This document shows, piece after piece, positions 47,501-58,887 of a stretch of DNA of 64,000 nucleotides. The stretch comes from Ciborinia camelliae (Eukaryota; Ascomycota; Leotiomycetes; Helotiales; Sclerotiniaceae). The stretch spans positions 1,864,209 to 1,928,208 of the forward strand of contig JANPYM010000007.1 of assembly GCA_025890175.1 (NCBI GenBank). The letters are read 5' to 3'. How positions within the stretch are numbered: the first letter of the stretch is position 1; each line of letters opens with the position of its first letter. The notes beneath the pieces are model-generated. The model was not told the origin of the DNA and made no database searches. It worked only from the letters and a program-made list of their open reading frames with translations. Made by a program: the position numbers and the translations under genes.

Positions 47501-49074
47501 ATAAACTTTAATAAACAATTTTTAATTATAAATATTTCAAATACAAATTATTTAATAAAAACATTTTATATTATATTTTTCAAAATATATAAAAACAATA
47601 TATATTCGAAATAAAAATTATATTAATTTTATATAAAATTTATAATTTATTTGATTATTTTGTTTTATAAATGCTTATATAAAAGCTTTATAATTTTTAT
47701 TAACTTACTATAATTAAAAATATAATTAATTATTATTTAAAATATTTAAAATATATAAAATATAAATCTATTATATAATTATAAATTTAATCAAAAATTA
47801 TAATCGAAATATTAATAAATTATTTTGAAATAAATTTTATAAGTTTTTTTTTTTAAATAATTATTAATAATAATATTTACAAATATATTTTTTTAATAAT
47901 TGATTACTTTTTTTATTATATCTAAACATTTTTTTGTATATTTAATATTAATTCAAAAATTATTAAATGTTTAATATATCTTTTTGTATATTTTAAAGTA
48001 TCCGTAAAATTTTACACTGACCTAAGCTTATATTTCAGAAATATAGTTTGAAGATATATCGAAAAACATTATATATTATAAATTATATTATTAATTGTAA
48101 TTAAAAAAATTATAGAAATAATCAAAAAAGTTATACAAATTATTTAAAATATATTTAATAAATTATTAAAAAATTTTTAAAAAATTTAAAAATTTTTAAT
48201 TATTAAAATTATATTAAAAATAAATAAATAAAACATTATATATTTGAAATATTTATTTTATAAAATTTTTTTAGAATTTTAATTAATTAAAGATTTGAAA
48301 TAAAAATTTCCAAATTATTATAAAAAATTGTTAATAATATTAATAATAATAAAAAAATATTTTAATATAAAAAACATTTAAAAAACAAAAATTGTTATTA
48401 GATTTGTAATAAATAAATAATACATTTTATAAAAAACTAATAAAATTTTAAATTTATAAAAAAATTTTAATAAAAAACGTTATAATTAAAAAATTTATTA
48501 AAAAATTTTTATTCCTAAATAATTAATCATATTATACAATTTTAAGATAACAAAATAAAAGTTTAAATTTAATTAACAAAAATCATTTGTAATTATTGAT
48601 TTCGAAAAAAATTATTAACAATTATATATTTTAAAACAAATTAACAAAATGCTAATCCCGAAAATATATTACAAAAATTATTTGAAATTATTTTAATTTC
48701 AAAAAAAATATTTTATTACAAATAAAAAAAATAAACTATTTATATTTTAAAATATTTGTATAAAAAGTTATATTAAAAGATTGTTACAAAAAATAAAAAA
48801 AATATTAAAAATAAAAAGTTTTTATAAAAGATTTGATATTAGAAAATGTAATATAGTTTACGAAAAAATAAATCTTTATACTTTTGATATATAAAAATTA
48901 TATTTTAAAATAAATTAGTTATTAAAAAAACTAAAATAAAAAAATTATAAATAATTATAATAAATATTTTCTAAATATATTAATATCATAGTATTGCAAT
49001 AATACAAATAATTATTTTAAAAATTGCAAAATTATATAATTCCAAAATTCGTTTAATATTTTATTTGTAATTGT

Positions 49075-49256
49075 AATATTAAAAACGTAATCGCAAAATA
49101 TAATTTATATATATTTAAAGTAATAATAAAAATAGATTTATCAAATTATATAAAAATTATATTAATGTAATATTAACTTAGGATTTTACTTATAAGCAAT
49201 CTCAGTTTAGATTTTGAATCTATATCCCCTTTTACTGAAACTTAGCTATTTTCTCA
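49075..49256 (+). repeat. right terminal direct repeat (probable 3' LTR)
   Basis: The core 49,135-49,254 aligns without gaps to the left copy at an offset of 7,694 bp. Normal-composition DNA resumes at once after it (CCATTGATCTGAAGATTGCC). The left limit near 49,075 is approximate. Confidence 0.7.
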
Positions 49257-50126
49257 ATCCATTGATCTGAAGATTGCCGAGCGTGGGGGAGTGTGGATTG
49301 GATTGGATTGGATTGGAGAGCTTAGAGTAGAGTGGGGAGTGTGGGGGTAATTGCTAGAATACCCGACTGCGTGGATTGATGGATTGAGATGGATTGATAT
49401 AAGAAAAATGAATTTTAGGATTGAGGATGTACTGTATCTAGATAGATATATAAATATAAATCTTATATAGAAATATATTACAGTATTTAAGAATACTGGT
49501 ATATCCAATATCATTCATTCATATCCATATCCATATCCAAATCCAAATCTACTATCCACTATCTACTTCCTCCCCCCAGAAAGGGCCATCCCATCCCATC
49601 CCATCCCAAACCCAACAGTCACCCTAAAGATCAAATCAAATCAAATCAGATCATTAATACACTACACTAACAATATGAAAGCAGGTAGATATATAGATAA
49701 GAAGGTAGGTATGTATTAGATACAAGATAAGTTATTAAGGCTTTTCTACTTCTCTTTTCTTTTCTTTCCCTAATCCCAACCCCAATCCCCATGAAACTAC
49801 CCTTCTCTTCTCCTCTCTTCTCTTTTCCTCTCTTCTCCCATCATCCATCTATCCATCCATCCCCATCCAAAAAAACAAGATAAGCCATCTCACATCCCAC
49901 ATCCCACCATCCCACTATCCCTAGCGCCCAAAGCGCGCAAAGCGCGCAAAATAATCCTCGATACACTTTCCACTTCCACTTTCCACTTTCCACTCTACAA
50001 CACTATAAAATACATACAAACAAACAATAAACAAGAATTCCAATCAATCCTCACCCTATTCCACCCCTTCCATATACGACCTAGTCCCGTCTCTGTCATA
50101 TCATATGATATGACATTCACATATAA

Positions 50127-50273
<147 letters not shown>

Positions 50274-50527
50274 TAAGGCTCCTAAATACCCAATAAATAT
50301 ATATATGTACCTATACCCATATATATAATAAAACCCCAAAGAAATATTATCCACCCTATCCCATCCCATCCCATTCCATCACCCTCACCCTCTCCTACGT
50401 ATCCATATCCATATCCAGACTGGTATCTACCCATAGACTAACTAACTATAAGATAAGATAAGATGAATTCCCGAGTTATCATAGGATAGATGAATGAATG
50501 AATGAATGAATAAATAAATGAATGAAT

Positions 50528-50680
50528 ACTCACTCACTCACTCACTCACTCACTCACTCACTCACTCACTCACTCACTCACTCACTCACTCACTCACTCA
50601 CTCACTCACTCACTCTCCCATAATCAGTCAGTCATTCAGTCAGTCATTCAGTCAGTCATTCAGTCAGTCAGTCATTCATT
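50528..50680 (+). repeat. (ACTC)n followed by (CAGT)/(CATT) compound repeat
   Basis: Roughly 22 head-to-tail ACTC units to about 50,615, then a short unique joint, then alternating CAGT and CATT tetramers (a 12-bp higher-order unit CAGTCAGTCATT) to about 50,680. Confidence 0.92.
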
Positions 50681-51038
50681 AACCTTAAGATTAAACACCC
50701 ACCAACCATCCCAACCACATCCACCACATCTACCACGATCAAAAATGAGAACGACAAAACAAAAACAAAACAAAAAACCCCAGAAAGGAAAAGCACCTAT
50801 AACAATAGTATGAGCCCAAGCCCAAGCACAAGCACAAGTTAAATTGCTACTATGCTACTATGCTACTATGCTACCTGAAGCCAGTAAAGCCAGAAGAGCC
50901 AAATATTAAAAGTGAGCTTTTTTAAAATACATCCTCCTCATCATCATGATGCCATGTCCTTGCTTGTAAAAATTTCCCGAGCCATTCCCATCTTCAGTCT
51001 GAAAATTCCCTTTCTCTCACTTGATGCTACACACAAAA

Positions 51039-53028
51039 TCAATCTCCCACTTGTCTATGCATATGCATAAAATAAATGTCATCATCACTATCGTAGTCCT
51101 CAAAGTTCCACTCAAGTTCCTCATCCATGAGCCCGGCCCCTAGCTTCTGGTTAAGTGTGCACCCGGTATCCGTGGTATCATCCTTGAAAAGGTTCTCCCT
51201 ACGCCAACTAGAATATCCACACTCAGCCCACATATCCTCTACAAGTCCCTTCACCCATTTTGAAATTTGTGTGGCAGTTAGTGAAGGGTCCCTAAAACCA
51301 ACTTCTTGCTTCTGCATCCATCGTAACTTTTGAAAGTGTCTCTCTCTGTCAAGATGAAGGTATGCAGAATCATACATGGTGGCTCCTTTCTTCACTTGAA
51401 TATCAATATGATCTGGCATCGTTCGACCCAGTAGACTGGCAATCTTCTCGAGTTCATAGATGTAGCGATCCAAATCTTTTCCTAGAGGACTGTCGTATGG
51501 ATCTTCTTCGTATTGATGAAATACCCCACAACCATCACATTCATGAAATACTCCTGTACCTCTTTCTTTCTCAACAAAAGCTCTCAACTTTTTGGAAGCA
51601 TCAACCATTCGTCTATATTGAGGTTCCAACTCCTTTAAAATCGAAGCTCTAGCAGCTTTGAACTCATCGACATCTTCCTTATCTTTGGCTATGATTGCTT
51701 CTAGTAGTAAATATTAGTTCATAATTCAATTGTTCCAAACAAATTCAAGAAACAAGAAGTCTGAACTTACTAGAAAAGGCGAGCTCCACTGGATGATATG
51801 TAGAGTAACCAAAGCTTTTGAATGGATTGCCAATGGTAGGTCTGGGAAGATGCCAGCCGTAATGGCGAATCTCTCTCGAATTGGCGTCATAACCTCTCTG
51901 CAAAGTAATCAAATCTTTATAATATTGCGCAGATCTCTCGAATGAGCTCGCGTATTCCTTCAGCCGATCGTACATCTTAAACACCTTCTCCATCGGCGAG
52001 AGGTCCTCCACTATAGCATGATACTTCTGAACGATAGGTGGCGCTAGATTCATAAATCTTTCGAGATTGATCTCCACTGTCTGGGCTTCGCTGTAAGGAA
52101 AGTAATAATCAGGACAGGAGCCACATAACTTCTCTGGTATCGGCAGGTCTGTTTTGAATTGTGCAATGTTCAAGACCAATTTGATGTCTCTCAAGAGGCT
52201 CAGCGGTTGTAGGAGAAAGTTCAATTGCTGCTCAGAGAATTTATACTGTGCTTCGGGCTGAGGATTTGCACGAGACTCGGGGGATTTCGCAAGTGCAAGG
52301 ACGATTTCGAGTGATCTTTGTGGTTGTGTTGGGGCCTGTTGGCACAGTTCCTGACAAAAGTGAACAAAAGATTTCGCAGGTACCGGATTCGTTGGCATTG
52401 GTCTGTATGCAGCGGTGATTATTCTCCAGTGCTTAACTTTTTTGATAGCTTTGAATTGGCTAAAATCAAACTGAAATTCCGTTCCTGAATATCCTCTAAT
52501 ATTGTTTTCCAACTCATCCTCTGCATCACTGTCATCATCAAAGTCATCGAAAATAGGACCAGCATATCTCGTGAGTGGGGATTGTGGAACATGAAGAGAA
52601 CTAAATGGACCATATCCACCAATACATTCTAACACGAAAGTGTTTGAGCCATATAGAATGGGCTCTGCTTCGTTTCGAATGGCTTTGCAGGTACATAAGA
52701 TCATCGGGGTGAGATCGAACTTTAGATCTTTTCCATAATTGACCGCCTTGCCAATGGAGTCGGTTTCACTTAGTTTTGGATTAACCAGGAGTAATTCGTA
52801 GATCTTGAGACGAATTTCGATTGGAAGTTTCTTCAAAAAAGGTGAGGTAGATTTCGCTTGGATCAGATTTTGTTCCAAAACTTTCAACTGCTCGAGAGTA
52901 CCATCGATAGTAGCTTGCTGCGTATCGATGGTTTTACGTAGAGTAGCGGATGATTTCTGCTCTTCTTCAAGTTGTGCGCGAAGTTGGGCAATTTGGTCAT
53001 TTTTGTTTGGAGGTCTTAGTTTCGGCAT
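51039..53028 (-). CDS. F-box/2EXR-like fungal protein, function unknown
   Basis: Exons 53028-51771 and 51700-51039; 1920 nt, 639 aa. The ATG at 53028 (MPKLRPPNKND) is chosen because the longer ORF begins at GTG. Residues ~11-58 form a coiled coil (AQLRAQLEEEQKSSATLRKT). SPFLKKLPIEIRLKIYELLL (62-81) is the leucine/isoleucine-rich F-box-like or 2EXR motif, followed by the usual fungal pattern of CKAIRNEAEPILYGSNTFVL. The rest is long and helical, with an acidic segment (DDFDDDSDAEDELENN). The second exon has a Cys/His cluster (HECDGCGVFH) and an acidic C-terminus. The 70-bp intron (51701-51770) joins AFS to KAIIAKDKEDVDEFK. Such proteins are numerous in ascomycetes; a ubiquitin-ligase adaptor role is possible but unproven. 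Confidence 0.75.
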
Positions 53029-54039
53029 GATGATGAATGTCACTTCCGACCTTTGAAGACGAGGAAGGAGGAAGTTGATGATGTGGTGGTGATGTGGTGT
53101 TTATTGGAAGTTGTTGAAGCTGAAGTTGAAGTTGATCTTGAAGTTGATACAACACAATATTTTAAAAAGAAAGTAAAAGGAAAAGGAAAAGGAAAAGTAA
53201 AATTTCAAGATGAGGAAAGATGGATGAATCTTTAAGTGTGACTTTAGGTAGGTACCTAGGTAGGCACTGTACGTACTTGAGGTGCCATACAAAGTAAGTA
53301 GTTCCTAACGTTCTTTCCTCTTTGGTGTAAGAGAGCAGAGATTAAGATGGAAGAGGAAAGATGGAAGGACGCTAGAAGTAAAGGACACATTGATGATTGA
53401 CTCATCCAACAAAAACATTTTTAACTAGGGAATACCTACCTACTCTTGAGTTGAATAAAAGAAAAATGAATCAATAGAATCTTCAATTGGTATCTATTCA
53501 ATTATTCAATCATTCAATCCCGTTTCGAAATCCAGAATTCTTTGAAGCAGGTATGCCAGAATGTGAAACATAAGATAGATGTTGAAAGAGAAGATTTCGA
53601 ACCTATGATGAACAGAGTTCAATTCACCTCATTTCAAAATCAGTAGTCGATCAGACTATAATCTCAGAATCGTTGTCTAACTTACAAGTAAAGAAGAGAA
53701 TGTGCTGGATTGTTACTAGGGTTCAATTGACTGACATCTGAAAGTACCTTTGATGGTCTTTCAAAATACCAACAACTACTCTGAGGTTTTGCAGGTTTGG
53801 AATACTTCTAGCTGAATCGTGAGAAATGACACATCCGGCTAATGATAAAGAAGCTTAGCATTTCTATCATCTTCTAATAGTCATAGTATGAGTTCCCCTT
53901 TGTGAGACTTCCACCCACCATCGATGCCTTTGCTCCTACCATATTACCTTTCGAAGAAGTTCTAACAGTCTAAAGACCATCTTCTCAAACAATCTAGGCA
54001 ACATCACTCATCGTCCATCCCCATCCCCCATCCCCCATC
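53029..54039. other. intergenic region
   Basis: 1.0 kb holding the promoter of the F-box-like gene and the 3' region of the GH15 gene. It includes an AAGGAAAAGGAAAAG purine tract near 53,170-53,200 and a TAGGTAGG motif near 53,247. No gene is seen. Confidence 0.5.
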
Positions 54040-56543
54040 CTAATTTCTGCCCTTCGTCGCCCTATCTAAGTTGAATGCTGCACTAATCAGTGCCAGGTGA
54101 CTGAATGCTTGCGGAGTATTCCCCAATTGTTCACCACTTCTCGCAATCTCCTCACTAAACATACTCAAATGATTTCCGAAGCTCAACATATTCTCAAATA
54201 TATTGATTGCTTTCACCAAATACTTCCTATCATAAACACCCGCCCTTGTAAGTGCTTCAACCAACCAGAAAGTACACATAGAAAAGGCGCCTTCGCGACC
54301 GCCAACTCCATCTTCTGATGTAGAAGTATTGTAGCGGAAGACGAGACCGGTTTCGGTGAGACCTCCTTTTTCGGGGGAAAGCAGGATCTTATTGATTGTG
54401 TTTAAGAAGCGGGGATCATTGGGAGAGATGAAGAAGACGAGTGGAGCGATGAGGATAGAGGAGTCGAGCATGTCGCGAGATTCATAGCTTTGGACAAAGG
54501 CTTGCATTTCAGTGTTGTAGCCTATAGACTTGTCAGTTGATCCAAATCAAGTATTGTGTGTTTCAAGGGTAGATATCACCCTTATCCATGATTTCTTCAT
54601 AAATAGTATCACGAACTCTCAACCATTCTGCTTTATTCGGACAGGGTAAACATCGTTTCTCCGATAGACGTACTCCACGATCAAATGCTACCCATAACAT
54701 AATCTTGGAATATGTATAGTTTTGTTTCTTGCTCCGAACTTCCCAAATTGACATATCGGCCTCTTTCCAGATCTTCAAAACGTAGTCTTCAAATTCTTAG
54801 TATATTCCCGTGAGATGTGGACAGGATCTAACATACCGAGAATCTCTCGAACAGCTACCCATTGATCCCAAGTTACAGGCTTTCCATACTTGTTCCAAAG
54901 ATAGATAGCGTCCATAAGCTCACCGTATATATCAAACTGTTGGTGAAAAGCTGCACCATTCCCAATACGAACTGGCCCACTATCTCTATAGCCAGAGAGA
55001 TGGCTATGACGAATTAGTCTGGGGTGAGAAAAGCACCTTTCGTAACTACTCACTTAAGCTCAAGTTCCGGAATATCAGTTTCGCCACGAATCGTGAACAT
55101 GATTGGCAAAGCACCATCTGGACCTCTTGACAATCTAAAACGATCACTGATGAAATTCATGTATGCATCGGCTTCTTCAACGAATCCCATTCTGAGTAGA
55201 ATATAAATTGTGAAACTAGAATCTCGTACCCAGGAGTATCGATAATCCCAATTGCTTGAAAATATTAGCCAGGTATTCGTAGAAGAGTTCCTCACACTTA
55301 CCGAACTCCCCCGATGTCTTCAGGGATAGAGAATGTTGGTGCCGCGATGATTGCACCAGTGGGCTCGTACGTCAATAACTTCAAGATCATCAAACTTCTA
55401 GCCACAACCTCTCTCCAACGACCTGTATATTTACTTTGACCAATCCAATTAGACCAAAATCTTTGGGTATCATGTTGTTGTGCATCTAGAATTTCAGTGG
55501 TGACATCCCTCGTAATATGGTTCGGAATATCATCACGCAAAACGAATGAAATGGCTTGACCCTCTTGTAATCGTATATGTGCAACGACCCCATCACCTTT
55601 ACCTCCCTTCTGTCTTACTCTACGAAAAATGAGGGGAGGACAAGATTCTTGATTCTCCTCACCACGATCAATAGTCACATCGAGTTGAAGCTTCATGTCT
55701 TTACTGGCAAAGGTAAGTGTTTTGCTCTCCAATACTCCTGGAGGGTGTTCCGGCATGAGGATCTCGAGATCATGTTCATCGCGGGCATAATTGAAGGCTG
55801 GGAATATCTCCACATCTAAACAAAGTTGTGAGATATGGTGGATACCGCCGTGTTCTGGATCTTTCTCACCTAAATCGACACTGCCGCGAATACATTCGAC
55901 TCGACGTACCAGCCATTTTTTCAATTCAGCTTGAACTTTTGTAGTTTCCCGGAAGGGCATGGAGCTTTTTGTTGGGACATGAATATGATTAGGACGTGGA
56001 AAGAAGTCGATCAAGTCAACTACACCCTCTTCATGAATATATCGAGTTTGTAGGATATTCGAAGATGGAAGATATTGTTGCTTTGTATTGAAAATAACTC
56101 CCTTCGCAGGAGTGATAGAAAAATGACCACCTGAGAGATTTCGCAGAGTTAGCAAGCATTGATTATTTGAATGTAAGATATAATACGGGGTAATTGGCGA
56201 AGCTCATTGCGGAGCAGTGGATTGAGGGGTAATTTGATATCCCCAGTATTTCAAGACAACACCACAAGAGAACCCCCAGCCCACCTTTATCTTTATCTAG
56301 AAGTCGACCAAATATTGAAGGAGAATCGAAATCTGGCCTAAAGGTACATGGCATAAGTAAGTATTGGAGAGATTGAGAATACTCCATCGATTGCACAACA
56401 GCTTACCAGCACATAAAATCAATACTTCCATCAATGCCTACCAGAGCACAAGTTCTCATATTCCCAATCAGACCATAATTTTCAATTGGCAGATATCCCG
56501 TATCATGGCGACGAGAAGGCTGCGCGATACCGGGAACACTCAT
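54040..56543 (-). CDS. GH15 glucoamylase/trehalase-like hydrolase, cytosolic
   Basis: Exons 56543-56407, 56337-56285, 56130-55302, 55254-55054, 55003-54837, 54795-54580 and 54521-54040; 2085 nt, 694 aa. Glycoside hydrolase family 15 with the N-terminal beta-sandwich seen in bacterial GH15 trehalases and glucoamylases, and an (alpha/alpha)6 catalytic domain. Motifs recovered only after splicing are [20 protein letters not shown] (22-41) with [30 protein letters not shown] (about 337-351), [24 protein letters not shown] (478-483; Glu481 is the candidate general acid) and [20 protein letters not shown]. There is no signal peptide, unlike secreted fungal glucoamylases, so a role on an internal substrate such as trehalose or a glucan is likely. 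Introns are 69, 154, 47, 50, 41 and 58 bp; the fifth (54796-54836) is unusually short. Substrate cannot be told from sequence alone. Confidence 0.85.
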
Positions 56544-58887
56544 TGTTGATAGATCAATGTGCGTGATTGTTAAAATGATTGATGCAGGTTGCCTTTGATG
56601 AAGAAATTGAGGAAAGAGGAAATAGGAAACATTCAAAAGGAACAAAGCAATCAAATCAAAATAGTGTGATAACGAAATGAAATATTGTAGGAAAAGGAGA
56701 TTCTATGTGAATGAATCAATCTTACAGTCGGTGAATCATGTGGTACGGTTTCATATAGGACTGCCTGCAGTTGTTGGGAGATGGATGAAATTATTTGTGT
56801 AGCCATAAGATTCGGGGTTTGGGGGTTGAAGCTGGGCCAAGATAGCTAGCTCCACGATGTTTGGTTGAAGTGAAAGGAAGAGAATAAAATAATATCGGAG
56901 TTTCATCTCGGATAGCCACGAGAGAATCTTGAGGGGAAAAACGCGATCTTTCACGTCAAACCTACGGGACGGGAGGGAAGCTTGACATTTCCGTGCCTTG
57001 ACTAACCCAACTCAGGTCCGGTCTTCCCCTATTTTAATACCTCCAGGGCTGGATCAACACGACGACATGTGATAGATTGATCGATTTGATGGATCGATTC
57101 GATTGATTGATTAATCTCTCAAGAGTTGAGTTGAGTTTAGTTGAGTTCTAGGAATCCCAAGAATCATCCTCGTTCAACAAAACTCCAAGAAGGGTCGGAT
57201 TGGGCCAGAGGACGACATCAAGTACAGTAAGAGAATATGTTGTGTCCGCTAACTTGGGTGAAACAATCCCTAAAGAAGAAGAATTTGGCTTCACCTGCAT
57301 CGCCTGACACAACAGAACGAGGCCAAGAGCAGCTGAGATGATGAGGAGAGTACTCCGCAGAGATTCGAGAGTTGAGAAGCTGGTAAATTGGAAATCTTGT
57401 CAACATTCGAGACCGCAGGAGTTGGCATGTATCGAAATTCGAACATTGCTTCAACTTTTCCCCCTGACTTCATAGGTAATCTCCATTCCTAGGGCTGGCT
57501 GATCATGATGTTGATTTAAGCGTCACCCCGTTGAATCTATACATCAATGGGCAAGCGTAGAAGCCTAATTTCAAGAATAGTACGTAGGGTATTGATGATA
57601 TTGGGAAGAAACTTGAAGGATGTTCACGATATTCACGATATTCAAGGCCCGGGGACTTTTACTTCTAGTCTGATTGATCGTCCAGGGTGTATCCTCATTA
57701 AAATATTCATCGGAACGGGGCGGAAGGAAGTACGGAAATAGTTTATCATCCATCATGCAGTCCTGGGAACTTTAGAGTGGGTGGAGTGGAGTGGATTGGA
57801 TTGAGGAAAAGCATCACGACTCACGATTCACGAATGCCCCAATCAAGAGCTTATGTGACCAATAGTATGGTAGCAACTTGCAAGAGGTAAGGGATACCCG
57901 TGGACGTGACAGATCAATGGTCCACGGGTGTAGATTATCTCGACTGTAGACTGCCGATGCGCTGATGCGGAGTACTAGAGTCTGGGTAGTGGGGACTTTT
58001 GAGGTCAAAGCAAGCTAGATATTATTCCCTCTCTTATTATTATTTGATCCATTGTACCAGACCCAATGATCATGATATATATGTGGTATGGTATGGTATG
58101 GTATCTTTGATTCCCATTTGCTTGTGCTTGTGCTTAGGTAGGTAGGTAGGTGGGTATGCTTGCGCAAGTTCTTCCCTCTTTTTATCATAGGGACGGACAG
58201 TGGACTTTGGACTTGTTTTAATAATAGGTAGGTAGGTAATGAAACCTCTGCAATGTAAAGAGAGAACTGTACATCAATTTCATAACATGATGAGACTAAT
58301 AATCATTCGTAGGTACGGTAGTCAGGACATCAATTATACTCAGGACATCAATTATCATATAGGTATCGACCATTTGATGATATAAACATCCAATCCACTC
58401 CAATCCAATGTCCCCAAGGTCCTTTAATTTCGTTTCACAACCAAGGGCAATCAAGAGGTAGGTACAGTTCCGTTATTCGTCCCTACTGTACTTATCAATC
58501 TTACCTAACCAGTCCTGGACGGTCGCGTGTACCTCATGCAACACCACACAACTTCACATGCATTTGTATCATGGACCCTATCCACACAAGTCACAACTCA
58601 CAAGTCACAACTCATCCTACTGTCATACTGTCATACTGTCATACTACTGCCATACCATACCATCCTATTTTCTGACCCTCCCTTCACCCCTTGACGCTCG
58701 CCAAGATTATCAAAAAAGCTAAAACGATCCACAATCGGAGATAAATCGTTATTCATCAAAGGAAACTGAGGGTCTGACCTCCACCTGGGCACACCACGGT
58801 CCCAGACCATTCCAAAAGACCACAGGCCCAAAATAATAATGAAAGTACGGAGTACATGAGCAAATCAATCTTGATTCAGTAATTACA
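56544..58887. other. divergent intergenic region
   Basis: 2.3 kb between the GH15 gene (-) and the transporter gene (+). It has GATTGATT/GATCGATT runs near 57,065-57,115, TAGG tracts at 58,135-58,152 and 58,227-58,240, a CATACTGT triplet repeat near 58,622-58,645 and (GGTAT)n near 58,087-58,103. ORFs of 60-78 codons have no coding character. Confidence 0.55.

Larger units (their letters stand above)
41399..49256. mobile_element. RIP-destroyed element with direct terminal repeats, probable LTR retrotransposon
   Basis: About 7.8 kb of nearly pure A+T; for example 45,001-45,060 contains no G or C. The block begins and ends sharply and is bounded by copies of the same sequence in direct orientation (41,441-41,560 and 49,135-49,254, ungapped, 100 of 120 bases identical). 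All 20 differences are transitions. That is the expected mark of RIP, a fungal defence that mutates C:G to T:A in duplicated DNA. Size and direct repeats fit an LTR retrotransposon such as a Gypsy or Copia element. No coding frame survives: the track holds only low-complexity Asn/Ile/Lys/Phe ORFs. Outer limits are uncertain by a few tens of bases, and I could not identify a target-site duplication. The TG at 41,399 and CA at 49,255-49,256 are only candidate termini. Confidence 0.8.

Noticed and set aside
41399..49256. The A+T block as inserted mitochondrial DNA (NUMT)
   Set aside because: No mitochondrial gene or tRNA can be read, and direct terminal repeats with transition-only differences fit a RIP-mutated transposon better.
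57218..57756. Cluster of 60-78-codon ORFs in the GH15/transporter spacer
   Set aside because: Low coding character, mutually overlapping, no motif.
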